Part shown: in pieces, positions 16,908 to 26,700 of the stretch | How positions within the stretch are numbered: position 1 is the stretch's first letter | How the letters are laid out: every line of letters starts with the position of its first letter | From: Gemmatimonadota bacterium | GTDB taxonomy: Bacteria; Gemmatimonadota; Gemmatimonadetes; Longimicrobiales; Gaopeijiaceae | Length of the DNA: 64,000 nucleotides | Reading direction: 5' to 3' | Assembly (NCBI GenBank): GCA_022823225.1 | Contig: JAJDXM010000024.1 | Span: 1 to 64,000, forward strand | Program-made: the position numbers and the translations under genes | The notes under the pieces: generated by a model | The model's database searches: none | Told to the model about the DNA's origin: nothing | Seen by the model: the letters and a program-made list of their open reading frames with translations, nothing else

Positions 16908-18095
16908 GTGGACAATCCTCGCGTGGAACCGAAGGCGTCGAGGCGCCGGGCTTCCGGAATGACCGGGACGCCGGGTCACAAGTCCGCGAGGTTCCCGGGC
17001 CGCAGCGGGTGGTGGATCGCAGGCGCCGCCGGGTTGGCGCTCCTGGCCTGCGGTCCCGGGGACGGTCCCGGCGAGGCCGATGGAAGCGAGGGCCCCGATG
17101 CGCCCGGCGGAGACGCGCTGCAGGCCGCGCCCCCCGAAGGCCGGCTCTTCCCCGAAGTGCTTTCGGTTCATGACGCCGTCCTCCACGACGGTGTCTGGTT
17201 CGTGGTCGACATGAGAGAACTGCGGATCCACCGAATCGCGGCCGACGGCACCCATCTGGGGAGTTTCGGGGGGCGGGGCGAGGGTCCCGGAGAGCTGCGT
17301 CGCAACGCCGGGCCGATCGCGATGCTCGGAGACTCCGTCGTGGTTCGCGACCAATGGGGGCTCCACCTGTACGACTTCGAGGGAGCACCCGTGGCCGACT
17401 GGAGAGTGGAGGACGACCACTGCTTCGCTCCCTCCGGGGTGTCCATGGATTCGTCGCCCAGGGGCCTGCTGCTGGTGGTGCACTGCCGCGAAGGTTCGGG
17501 GGTGGAGCCGAGACCCAGGGTCGTCGTGGCCGAGGGCAGGGGTCCGGCCCGCTCGCTGGTCACCGACACCGCCGATGTCAATGAGCAGCGCTGGGACCGG
17601 GGCGCCCCGCGCATGGCGGCTCATCCGCGCGGCTTTGTCTTCGGGTACACGGGAGACGAGTGCCTGGGCCTGTTCGACCTGGAGGGGACTCCGCTCGAGC
17701 GCATCTGCCACGACTGGATGGACCGGGTTCCGGTTCCCGAGGAGGACGCGGACGAGTACATGAGGGACGTGGCGGCCCGCGCCCGAAGCATGGGAATCCG
17801 GGTCCACCGCCCGGAGTTCTATCCGCCCTTCATCGATTTTTTCGTGGCCGGGGAGGGAGAGCTCGTGTACGTGGCGCGGGTCAGCCAGGAATCGCCGGGG
17901 CGCGGCGTACGCCTTCTCACCCGCGGGCGCTCAGGCGGGCAGACGGTTTTCCCCATCCCGGAGGGGGCCAACCTCTTCGGCAGCAGGGGATCGGTCCTGG
18001 CAGCGTGGGAAGAACTGGAGGGGATGCGGATACAGTTCTACACGCTCGACCTCGAACGCGGCCTGGCGGTGCCCTTCTTCACGGAGCGGCGCTGA
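16908..18095 (+). CDS. Six-bladed beta-propeller lipoprotein
   Basis: This 395-residue protein has a lipoprotein signal with lipobox LLAC and then a Gly/Asp-rich linker. The rest repeats the NHL-like blade pattern, including the diagnostic SFGGRGEGPGELRRN. Proteins of this group are frequent in Gemmatimonadota and Bacteroidota, sit in the outer or inner membrane, and mostly lack a known role. A GTG at 16908 is taken as the start; an ATG at 16959 would give a more compact signal peptide and may be the real one. The gene is in a plus-strand run, 3 bp after the D-aminoacylase and 2 bp before an ATPase gene. Confidence 0.78.
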   Translation: MDNPRVEPKASRRRASGMTGTPGHKSARFPGRSGWWIAGAAGLALLACGPGDGPGEADGSEGPDAPGGDALQAAPPEGRLFPEVLSVHDAVLHDGVWFVVDMRELRIHRIAADGTHLGSFGGRGEGPGELRRNAGPIAMLGDSVVVRDQWGLHLYDFEGAPVADWRVEDDHCFAPSGVSMDSSPRGLLLVVHCREGSGVEPRPRVVVAEGRGPARSLVTDTADVNEQRWDRGAPRMAAHPRGFVFGYTGDECLGLFDLEGTPLERICHDWMDRVPVPEEDADEYMRDVAARARSMGIRVHRPEFYPPFIDFFVAGEGELVYVARVSQESPGRGVRLLTRGRSGGQTVFPIPEGANLFGSRGSVLAAWEELEGMRIQFYTLDLERGLAVPFFTERR

Positions 18096-18097
18096 CA

Positions 18098-18982
18098 GTG
18101 AACCGCGCCCGACCGTCTGTGGGAACATTCGCCGGCATTGGCGGCTCCGGATCCGACGCGCCGCCCCAGCTCTCGGCCGTTCGTCTTTCCGCCTCGCCGC
18201 CGGGCGGACACCAAGGCTTCCCCTTCAACATCCCGGCGCTGAGGGGACCTTGCGAGATCACGCTGCCGGGGCCCGTCACCTTCTTCGCAGGCGAGAACGG
18301 CTCCGGGAAGTCGACGCTGCTGGAAGCCCTGGCAATCGCGGCCGCACTCCCGGCGGTGGGCCGGACCGACGCCGCGCGGGACGACTCGCTGGCCAGCCAG
18401 CGCAAGCTCGCCGGGACGCTGAAGACCGTCTGGCGCCGGCGGACGCACCGGGGCTTCTTCCTCCGGGCCGAGGACTTCTTCGGCTTCGTGCAGCGTCTGC
18501 AGAAGGAGCGGGCGGAGCTGGAGGCCCGGATCGAGGAGGTCGAGCGGGAGTACGTGGGCCGTTCCGAACTGGCCAGGCAGCTGGCAAGGGGGCCCGCCGC
18601 CGCATCGCTGGGCGCGATGGAGGCCAGCTACGGCAAGAACCTCGACGCGAACTCCCACGGCGAGAGCTTCCTGCGCCTCTTCAGCGCGCGGTTCGTGCCG
18701 AACGGCCTGTACCTCCTCGACGAGCCGGAGGCGGCGCTGTCGCCGCAGAGCCAGCTCGGGCTGATCGCGATGATGAGCGAGATGGTGGCCGAGGGCGCGC
18801 AGTTCATCATCGCGACGCACTCGCCGCTGCTGATGGCCGTGCCGGGCGCGACGATCTACAGCTTCGACGACTCCCCGCTGCGCGAACTCGCGTACGATGA
18901 ACTCGACGGGGTGGTGCTCTTCCGCGATGTACTGGCGGCGCCGGAGCGTTACATGCGGCGGATCTGGGGGGTGGGGGGCTAG
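18098..18982 (+). CDS. AAA/ABC-type ATPase (COG3910-like predicted ATPase)
   Basis: This 294-residue soluble ATPase has Walker A GENGSGKST near residue 66, a helical insertion rich in Arg and Glu (KERAELEARIEEVEREY, possible coiled coil), Walker B LYLLDEPEAALS and the H-loop IIATHSPLL. This arrangement is that of stand-alone SMC/ABC-like ATPases whose targets are unknown. The GTG at 18098 is used because it lies just after the propeller stop and a GGAG sequence. It is convergent with padR and overlaps it by four bases. No membrane segment or nuclease domain is attached. Confidence 0.82.
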   Translation: MNRARPSVGTFAGIGGSGSDAPPQLSAVRLSASPPGGHQGFPFNIPALRGPCEITLPGPVTFFAGENGSGKSTLLEALAIAAALPAVGRTDAARDDSLASQRKLAGTLKTVWRRRTHRGFFLRAEDFFGFVQRLQKERAELEARIEEVEREYVGRSELARQLARGPAAASLGAMEASYGKNLDANSHGESFLRLFSARFVPNGLYLLDEPEAALSPQSQLGLIAMMSEMVAEGAQFIIATHSPLLMAVPGATIYSFDDSPLRELAYDELDGVVLFRDVLAAPERYMRRIWGVGG

Positions 18983-19632
18983 CCGTCCGCGGCCTCGGAC
19001 TCCGCTTCCGGTTCCGCCGCCCCCTCCTCCCGCGCCGCCTTCGCCGCCTTCCTGCGCTCCCGCGCGGCGTCCCACGCGGCTTCCATGTCCTTGACCGCGC
19101 GGTCGAGCACGCCCTTCATGTCGCCGAAGAGCTGCTCGTCCTCCACCCACCCGACGGCGCCCTGGAAGGTAGCGCGCGCCAGCCGCCGGAACCTCCGCGT
19201 CAGCGCCGACATGTCGTGTGAGAAGAAGCGGCTGCTGAATTCGGAGACCCGCTCGAAGATGTGCTTGACCTGTTCGCGGTTTTCGTCCAGGTAGGCGCGC
19301 CCGGCGTCGGTGATCGCGTAGACCTTGCGCCCTTCCTGGGTGCTGGCCTCCAGGTAGCCGAGATCCTCAAGGAGCTGCAGGGTGGGGTAGACCGAGCCGG
19401 GACTGGCTTTGTAGCTGCCCGCCGACTCCTCTTCCAGCACCTGCATGACCTCGTATCCGTGCATGGGCTTGTCCCGAATCAGGGCGAGGATGGCGAACTT
19501 GAGGTCGCCGCGGCCAAGCCATCTCCAACGCCTGCGCGGTCTGCGCGGTCTGCGGGGGCGCTGGCGGCGCCGATCGGACTGGTTGAAGGGCCAGGGGAGT
19601 GAGTCGAAATCGAAATAGTCGTCGAAACGCAT
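18979..19632 (-). CDS. PadR family transcriptional regulator
   Basis: This regulator has an Arg-rich N-terminal extension (residues 19-43), then the PadR winged helix: LKFAILALIRDKPMHGYEVMQ, AGSYKASPGSVYPTLQLLEDLGYLE and TDAGRAYLDE. The C-terminal half is helical and Ala/Glu-rich, probably for dimerisation. The ATG at 19632 follows AAGGAGA. Two palindromic sequences lie upstream at 19712-19747, between this gene and the divergent LVIVD gene. Autoregulation, and control of that neighbour, is a reasonable inference. Confidence 0.88.
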   Translation of the reverse strand: MRFDDYFDFDSLPWPFNQSDRRRQRPRRPRRPRRRWRWLGRGDLKFAILALIRDKPMHGYEVMQVLEEESAGSYKASPGSVYPTLQLLEDLGYLEASTQEGRKVYAITDAGRAYLDENREQVKHIFERVSEFSSRFFSHDMSALTRRFRRLARATFQGAVGWVEDEQLFGDMKGVLDRAVKDMEAAWDAARERRKAAKAAREEGAAEPEAESEAADG

Positions 19633-19711
19633 GGTTCTGTTCTCCTTGAAGTGCCGGCGCGGTCGGCTCGGGCCTGGATGGACCCCGGCCATGCGCCTTT
19701 CCGATGCAAAT

Positions 19712-19747
19712 ACGATATATCGTTGAAACTGGTTTCGACATATCGAA
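19712..19747. promoter_or_regulatory. Paired palindromes, candidate PadR operator
   Basis: A perfect 12-base palindrome ACGATATATCGT (19712-19723) and a near-palindrome TTCGACATATCGAA (19734-19747) are spaced by ten bases, so their centres lie on nearly the same face two helical turns apart. They are in the divergent region between padR and the LVIVD protein gene and stand out as AT-rich in GC-rich DNA. Confidence 0.5.
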
Positions 19748-19907
19748 AAGGAAAGGGCGGGGCGGGTCAGCCGACGGAGGTCACGGCACGCCTCGCCGAC
19801 CGCTGGCTTGGCGCGGTGCCCCGTCCCCATATTCACTCCTGGGCCCGCACGCCCGGCAAACCGGCCGGTGCCGACCGGGTTCGCAACAACCAGGAGGACC
19901 AGTCGCA

Positions 19908-22040
19908 ATGCAAGCCAAGTCCGCTTTCCCGGCCATCGGCCACGCCTCCGGCAGGGTTACAGCCGCAGCCACCCTGCCAGCCCTTGTCGCGATCGCGGCG
20001 CTGCCCGCCCTCATGCCCGCTGCCCTCGCCGCCCAGACCGCCGCGCGCATCGAAGCCGACCCGCCAAGCCTGGTGATCGAGCGCGGTGAGACCGCCACGC
20101 TCGTCGTGCGAGTGCTCGACGCCGAGGGCCGGCTCGTCGACGAAGCGGTGCGGATCGCGGGGGCGCGGCGGGCGCTGTCGCTGAGCGGGGGCGGGGTCGG
20201 CCCGGGCGCGGCTGCGGCCCCCGCGCCCGCCACCCCCGGCCGCACCGAGACCACCGTCACCGCGCTGGAAGTCGGGGAATGGCAGATCATCGTCACGACG
20301 GTGAGGCCGGGGCCCGGCGGCCGGCCGCTCCAGCTCACCTTGCCCGTGGTGGTGGAGTGGCCCCCGGTGACCCGTATCGAAGTCACCGCGGACGCCCCCG
20401 TCTTCGAGGGCAGCACGGTGACCCACCGCGCGACCGCGCTGCACGCCGATGGCACGCACCGGCCAGGCGCCGAATTCACCTGGCGGACGAGCGACGCGGC
20501 CCGCGCCGAGGTCGACGAATTCGGGCATGTGAGCGGCCTCGCGCCGGGCACGGTCCGGGTCGAGGCCGGGTTCGAGGGCGTGACCGGGGTGCTGGGCATC
20601 CGGGTGCGCGAGTTCGCCGGCGCCTCGCTGGAGATCGTGGAGGGCGCCGACGGGGGCAGCGTGCGCACCGGCGACGTGCAGACGTTCACCGCGGTCCTGC
20701 GGGACGCCGCCGGCGCGGTGATCGCGGACGCGCCGGTCGAGTGGAGCCATTCCTACATGCCCGCGCCGGGCGTGATCGCGCCGGCGGCGCCGGGTCAGAT
20801 GGCCGCGGGCAAGATCGTGGCCGACGTGGCGGGCGAGTTCACGGTGGTGGCGCGGTCTGGCCACTTGCGCGCCACACACGGCTTCGAGGCCGTGCCGAGG
20901 GAGGTCGTGCGCTCGATCGAGCTCCTGGGACGCGGCCACCTGCAGCGCGTCTACAGCACCGACTTCTGGGTCTTCGAGGGCGTCGACGGTCGCGACTACG
21001 CACTGGTCGGCTCCAAGCAGTCCGACGGGCACGGCTTCGTCTTCGACATCACCGACCCCGACAACGTCGTCAAGACCGATTCGGTCCAGGTCGACGCCCG
21101 CTCGGTCAACGACATCAAGGTCTCCCCCGACGGCCGCTACGCCTCGCTCACCCGCGAGGGCGCGTCCAACCGCCGCAACGGCGTCGTGATCCTCGACCTC
21201 GCCGACCCCGCGCACCCCGTCATCGCCGCCGAGTACACCGAAGGGCTGACCGGGGGCGTCCACAACGCCTTCCCCACCAACGACTACCTTTTCGCGCTCG
21301 CCAACGGCGACAAGTACGTGATCCTGGACGTGCGTGACATCTACAACCCGAGATACGTGTCGGAGTACGACCACCCGGACAGCCGCGTCCACGACGTGTG
21401 GGTCCATGACGGGATCGCGTACTCGGCCGAGTGGGGCACCGGGCTGGTGGCCGTCGATGTGGGCAACGGCCGCTGGGGCGGCACGATCGAGAACCCGGTC
21501 TTCATCTCCAGCTACTCCGTGCCAACAGGGGCCACGCACGCCGCCTTTCCGTACTACTCGGAGTCGGCGGACAAGTTCTACGTCTTCATCGGCGACGAGA
21601 TCCTGACGCGGCGCGGGATGGCGTGGGAGGGGATCGGCCCCGACCACCGCCAGAAGTACGATCCCGAGACCGGGCGGGGCGGCTATCCGCGCGCCAGCTG
21701 GGGCTACATCCAGGTGATCGACTTCGACGACCCCGCCAACCCGAAGATGGTCGCGCGCTACGAGGTCTCCGAGTTCGGGACGCACAACATCTGGGTCGAG
21801 GACGACATCCTCTTCCAGGCCTACTACGAGGGCGGGATGCGGCTGGTGGACGTGTCCGGCGAACTGATGGGCAACCTGTACACGCAGGGCCGTGAGATCT
21901 CGGTGTACAAGGCATTCGACCCGGTCGGCTTCGTCCCGAATTCGCCGGGCGCGTGGAGCGTCATGCCGCACAAGGGGCTGGTCTGGTTCGCCGACATCAA
22001 CTCGGGGCTGTGGGCGATCAGGCTGTCGGGAGAGTCGTGA
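19908..22040 (+). CDS. Secreted Ig-like plus LVIVD-repeat beta-propeller protein
   Basis: The 710-residue product starts with a signal peptide (cleavage near LAAQTAA). Residues 40-330 look like three beta-sandwich, Ig-like (Big_2-type) domains, one with VEVDEFGHVSGLAPGTVRVEA. The rest is a propeller of LVIVD-type repeats, such as NGVVILDLADPAHPVIAAEY, KYVILDVRDIYNPRYVSEY and GYIQVIDFDDPANPKMVARY. These proteins are exported and probably bind ligands at the cell surface; no enzyme motif is visible. The ATG at 19908 is preceded by GGAGG. The longer open frame upstream to 19704 crosses the candidate PadR operator and is rejected. Confidence 0.83.
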   Translation: MQAKSAFPAIGHASGRVTAAATLPALVAIAALPALMPAALAAQTAARIEADPPSLVIERGETATLVVRVLDAEGRLVDEAVRIAGARRALSLSGGGVGPGAAAAPAPATPGRTETTVTALEVGEWQIIVTTVRPGPGGRPLQLTLPVVVEWPPVTRIEVTADAPVFEGSTVTHRATALHADGTHRPGAEFTWRTSDAARAEVDEFGHVSGLAPGTVRVEAGFEGVTGVLGIRVREFAGASLEIVEGADGGSVRTGDVQTFTAVLRDAAGAVIADAPVEWSHSYMPAPGVIAPAAPGQMAAGKIVADVAGEFTVVARSGHLRATHGFEAVPREVVRSIELLGRGHLQRVYSTDFWVFEGVDGRDYALVGSKQSDGHGFVFDITDPDNVVKTDSVQVDARSVNDIKVSPDGRYASLTREGASNRRNGVVILDLADPAHPVIAAEYTEGLTGGVHNAFPTNDYLFALANGDKYVILDVRDIYNPRYVSEYDHPDSRVHDVWVHDGIAYSAEWGTGLVAVDVGNGRWGGTIENPVFISSYSVPTGATHAAFPYYSESADKFYVFIGDEILTRRGMAWEGIGPDHRQKYDPETGRGGYPRASWGYIQVIDFDDPANPKMVARYEVSEFGTHNIWVEDDILFQAYYEGGMRLVDVSGELMGNLYTQGREISVYKAFDPVGFVPNSPGAWSVMPHKGLVWFADINSGLWAIRLSGES

Positions 22041-22147
22041 CGCCACATCTCCGGGCCTGCGGATGCCAGTGACCGGTGCCGGCCAAGCCGATCGCCGATT
22101 CCGGGCTCGTCGAGTGTTGGCCCAAGACAGCCCTCGCTTATCGCGCT

Positions 22148-23704
22148 CTACTTTGGCAGTTCGCGGGAGAGCCTCTCGCAGAGCTCTATGGCCGACAGGC
22201 AGAATGATGCGGCGGTGGGCAGGGAGACTTCCTGGCCTTCTCGGTGCTGTCCGAAGTTGCCGACGGAGTGGATGTGATCGACCAGGAGGCAGGTTGGCTT
22301 GCTCACGAACTCCGCGATCCGGTGGGACTGCCTAGTTCCGGTGATGCGGCGGAGAATGCCGCACTGCGGTCCTTGGTCACCGGGAAGCCGACCTCCCTCG
22401 AACACTATTCCAGCGAACTTCCACGCATCCGGTAACGACCTGTCCGGCCCGAGTTCAGCCTTCCAGATCAAGTCCAGGGCGGTTTCGGCAATACTGCGCA
22501 TCCAGACTACGGCACCGTTGGGGTCGGGATGCAGGTCACGGATGGCATTTCGGACGAATCGGGCCAGGTTCGGGTCCGCTCGGGCGACGATCCCTTCGAG
22601 CCGCAGCTCCAGCATCCCCTGAACATTGTCTTCGAAGCGGTCCGGATCGCCGAACAGCCGGTTCAGGTAGGCCACCTGATCCTTGCGCCGGCGAGCATAC
22701 GCCGCCATCAATCCGCATGACGATCGGAGTCCTCCCCGGGATTCCTGAGCAAAACCTCGGAACAAGAGCTCGCGCTTCCGACGCACAGGCACTTCCGTAG
22801 CGCGTGCCTTTCCGGTAGTCGAGAGCTCCGTCAGCGCCGACTGTAGCTCGATCGGGCAGTCGTCCCACAGGGCACGGACGGATTCGAGCGGCTCGTCGGC
22901 CATCTCGCCCGCCACACGATCGACATCGGCCTTCGAAATCGCCTCACTCCCGCGACGCCCAGCGATCAAACGATCCGCCAGCGCGGCGGCCAACACCGGC
23001 ACGCCGCCCGTCCAATTGCGGATCTCCTTCTCCGCCGAGCCATCGACTCTGATCCCCATTGAGGCAAAGGGCGCGAGAAACCCGTGCCAATCTTCGTCCC
23101 CCAATCTGCAGACCCGGAACGGGGGATCGTGGAAGATCTGCCAGAAGTTCGACGTGCGCGACTCCTCGTCTTTGCAGAGGTCATACAATCTGGCTCTGCT
23201 GCCCGTGACAAAGCACAGGCCTCCGATCTGGGCGAGTGTGCGCAGCTCGTCCCAGAGGTTACTCGTGATTCCGAAATCGCCAAGCAGGTGATCGAAGCCG
23301 TCGAGAACCGCCAGCACGCGGCTGCGGCGACCATGGAGATCCTCGAACACGAGCTTGAGGAGATCGGATACTGCTTCGTCGTCGGGCTCCAGGTACTCGG
23401 CCAGATCGGGCTCTTCCTGCGCCAGCGCGTCCTTCATGTGCTCGGCGAACCGGCTTCGGAACTCCGCGTCGGTTCTCGGCGTCTCGAACCTGAGGTCCCA
23501 ATACATAGAAGCGGCGTAGTGGTCCTGCGGGAAGTGCGACGCAAGGTGACTCAACAGGACCGACTTCCCGAAGAGCCGCGGACCCACCACGGAAACGTTG
23601 TAGGGGCTTTTCTTGGTCAAGACGCAAAGCCGGTCGAAGAGCCGCTCACGTCCCAGCATTTGAGGGACCCCCGTCCCAAGTACCTGATAGGGACTGTCAC
23701 TCAT
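22148..23704 (-). CDS. STAND-like ATPase, third gene of putative defence cassette
   Basis: The 518-residue protein opens with MLGRERLFDRL and a P-loop GPRLFGKSVLL at residues 41-51. Walker B is VLAVLDGFDHL (Asp135, Asp138), the D-G-x-D form common in STAND/NACHT NTPases, and it is followed by FVTGSRARL, a sensor-like strand. The middle is helical. The last 40 residues contain HSVGNFGQH, which resembles the R-x-x-G-N-x3-H core of DUF4145/HEPN-type helical domains but with His in place of Arg. I read this as a possible degenerate HEPN-like effector or adaptor. The start overlaps the stop of the giant methyltransferase gene by four bases (ATGA), so it is translationally coupled to it. No known family could be assigned to the whole protein. 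Confidence 0.72.
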   Translation of the reverse strand: MSDSPYQVLGTGVPQMLGRERLFDRLCVLTKKSPYNVSVVGPRLFGKSVLLSHLASHFPQDHYAASMYWDLRFETPRTDAEFRSRFAEHMKDALAQEEPDLAEYLEPDDEAVSDLLKLVFEDLHGRRSRVLAVLDGFDHLLGDFGITSNLWDELRTLAQIGGLCFVTGSRARLYDLCKDEESRTSNFWQIFHDPPFRVCRLGDEDWHGFLAPFASMGIRVDGSAEKEIRNWTGGVPVLAAALADRLIAGRRGSEAISKADVDRVAGEMADEPLESVRALWDDCPIELQSALTELSTTGKARATEVPVRRKRELLFRGFAQESRGGLRSSCGLMAAYARRRKDQVAYLNRLFGDPDRFEDNVQGMLELRLEGIVARADPNLARFVRNAIRDLHPDPNGAVVWMRSIAETALDLIWKAELGPDRSLPDAWKFAGIVFEGGRLPGDQGPQCGILRRITGTRQSHRIAEFVSKPTCLLVDHIHSVGNFGQHREGQEVSLPTAASFCLSAIELCERLSRELPK

Positions 23705-26700
23705 CGCTCATACTCCTCGGCGGTCTGGAAACCTTCGCCCCGGTCGGCTTTTTCGAACTCCTCCACGGCCTTTCTCCGCTGGTCCTCGAAGTCAACGTTT
23801 CTCTCCATCCAGGCGGCCATCAGCGGAATGGCGAGCCGGTATGCCGATTCGCCTCGCGTTCCCTGAAGTTCGAGGAGCTCGAGCTCCCGCAGGAACTCCA
23901 GGTCGTCGCCCAGTCGCTCGCCTCGGTGGAGGGGCACTCCATCGCTGACGAGCCTTGTCTCAAGCAGGTTCAGAGTGGCGGGTGCGCGGTCGCCAAGGTC
24001 CGCGCACAGAGCCAGAAGAAACCGCCGCCGCTCCGATCCAGCATACCCCCACAAAGTACGGAAGTGCTCATTGTCCTCGGTCATCACCCCGGCGCCGGCC
24101 TCCACATCGTCCACGGTGACCGTACGCCTTTGCGACCGTGCGGCGCGCTCGAAGAGGCGATTGCACAGCGACTGGATGAGGAACGGCTGCCGGGCGCACA
24201 GTTCAACCACTCGATCCCTGGCTTCCGGCACGTAGACCAGCCGGCCGTCTACCGGGCGCGTGACGAGCAGGCGGGCATCCTCAAGAGGGAGCGCACTCAC
24301 GGGGATGCGGTGTCCGAAGCCGAAGAGTGCGCTCCAGTACTCTTCCCTAAGCCGCTTGATCCGCCGCGAGCCCGCCAGGACGGCAGACAGCTCCGGGTAG
24401 GTGTGAAGCAGATACCGGATGTTCTCCGGCACCTGCGGGCTTGTGGCGCCGTCGTCGATCCCCTCCTGTAACTTGTCGAACTCGTCGAGCATGAGAAGAA
24501 CGCGCCTCGGCCTGGTGGCCTCGATCACCGCTTGCAGGAAGAGCTCGAAGGTCTCGAACGGCCGGTCTCCCGAGAATGCCCGGCGGAGGGCCTTCACGAA
24601 TGCGACCCGGAATGGTTTCGCGGGGTCGGGGGGATCCGTGTCCGGAATCCATACGCGAACGCCGGCGGCGTGGGCCGCCAATCCCATATCCCGCGCGATC
24701 AGGCGGAAGACTTCGTTTGTTGGCAGCCCATGCTTGCTCGCATGCCCTTCGCCTCCCTGCAAGGAGCAGTTCACCGTCACCCACCCCGGCAACACCTCCG
24801 GATCCTGTAGCCGCTTGAGGATCGAGGTCTTTCCGGTTCGACGGTTGCCCTCCAGCAACACGACGTTCGCGCGGCTGTCGCTGCGTAGTTGCCGACCGAT
24901 TTCAGCGAGCGTCTCCTCTCGTCCGAAAAGCATTTCCTTCCGATCGATCGGATTCCCGACGATGTACGGACTGGTTCCGATCTCCCGGACCCGACCGGCG
25001 GGTCGGCTGTTCCGGACCTCGACCCCTAGGCGCATCTGGCCCTTCGTCTGCTTCCCGTCAAGTAGTGTGGCACGCCAATGAACCGAGAAGCGATAGGGAC
25101 CGGCCTGAGCGTCGGCCGGAATCCGCAGGGGAAGGTTGAGCGTCATGCCGGCGGGAAGGTAAGCGGTCCGCGCTTCTCCGATGTTCGGACGCGTGAACAC
25201 CCCTAGGCCTCGGAACGGAAGGGGCGAGCGGTTCGTGAGGCGGACCTGAACCTCGCTCTGCACATTCGCCGCAACCCAACCCGGCTCGATTTCAGCCTGC
25301 AAGTCCACTTCCGCCAGGATCCGTTCACGTTCGAGGCCGGCGAGGCCGGAGATGCGGCGAGTGATGTCGTGGGCCAACGCGGTGGCGGGCGAAGCCGGGT
25401 CTTCCGGCGACGCGATGCGCTCCAGTTGGAGTGACACCCCGTCCAGGACGGCAAGCCGTTCCGGACCGGGAGGGATGTCGGTCAGACCTTCCAGCGAGAA
25501 AACGGGTTCGGTCACGGTCTCCAGCCAGCGCGACAGTTCCGGAACAGTGCGAACGCCGGGACGGGCGACCTCGTTGCGCAGCGTCCGCAGCGATTTGGCG
25601 ATCCTCTCCAGTTGCCCCGCTCCATCTCCGATGTCTTCGAGTCTCTGGAGTTCCCGGACCTCGGCGGATTCCTCCAACCACTCGACGACCGGGTCCCGCG
25701 TGTTGGTCAGGATACGGACGATTGCCGCGAACGGATCGCCACGGTGGCCGGATACCAGGCTTACGACCCGTTCCTGGAGCTCTGTCGGCGGGACTGGAAC
25801 GGGAAGTGCGCGCAACCTGTCAATCGGAAGATGCTGGACCGTCGCACCGCGAGCGTGACCGCGCATCCACTTCTGGTAGAGATCAGAGGCGAGAACACAC
25901 CTGAGGAATCCCGGCGATACGCCCTCCGTCGCCCGAATGACCACAATACCCTGACCAGCGACGGCGGCACGCGCATCCAACATGTCATCCAACACGCCTA
26001 CTTTTCCGATGGTGCCAGACATTGTAAGGAGAATGTCGCCTGAGCGCAGTGGCTCAGGCCGTGATTCCGTACGTATCCTACTCTCCGTTTTCAGGTCTTG
26101 GGGCAACCACTCAATCGCTGGCGGGACCCGTACACCGAAGTCGTGAATGTCCGCTACACGCAGTAGGACAAGCGCACTCTCCCCGTCTTCAGCAGAGACG
26201 AGGCGCACTTTGGCGTCATTGGGTTCGTAACCGACAAACGTATTCCGATAGGACCTGCCCGCCCTAATGTGCGCGACGCTCCCTAGCGGTGCAGTCTCTA
26301 CCGTGGGACTATCTTGGCGGAGCCGCGTCAACTTGCGTGCGAGAGCCTCCTCGCCGGTCCTCTTTGCGGCCATGTCCCAGTTGCGCTCCTCTAACACTCG
26401 CACTGGCATATTCCACAAGTTTCCGTCTGGTTGGCCTTCGCGAAACTTCACCGCGATGCCGTGAGGTGTCGGACGCAGGTCATCGGGAACGCTCATGAAA
26501 CGAATGGCCGATGCTGGTCGGGACCGACGAAAGACGAGGAGATTCACTCCCGTCGTTGCGTAGGGGACGGCGGCAGCCCACCTCCGATGAGGTATCGAGA
26601 CTACACCTTCTACGGTGTACGTTGACAACAACTCACGTCGAATATCGCGATCAGGCCCGGGACGGTACAGGACATGGTCGGGGAGAGCCACGACCGCGCG

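Noticed and set aside
15300-17807. An 835-residue open frame antisense to the D-aminoacylase and propeller genes
   Set aside because: High GC makes long antisense frames common. This one is Arg/His/Pro-rich with no motif, while the plus strand carries two clear genes.
19704-19907. Longer N-terminus for the LVIVD protein
   Set aside because: It would cross the candidate operator and lacks a ribosome-binding site, while the ATG at 19908 has GGAGG and begins a good signal peptide.
21510-21525. Another TTGGCACG on the minus strand within the LVIVD gene
   Set aside because: No TTGC at the required spacing and the wrong orientation for any nearby gene.
23067-23090. TTGGCACGGGT on the minus strand inside the second ATPase gene, like a sigma-54 -24 element
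   Set aside because: The -12 position reads TCTC instead of TTGC and it lies in the middle of a gene.
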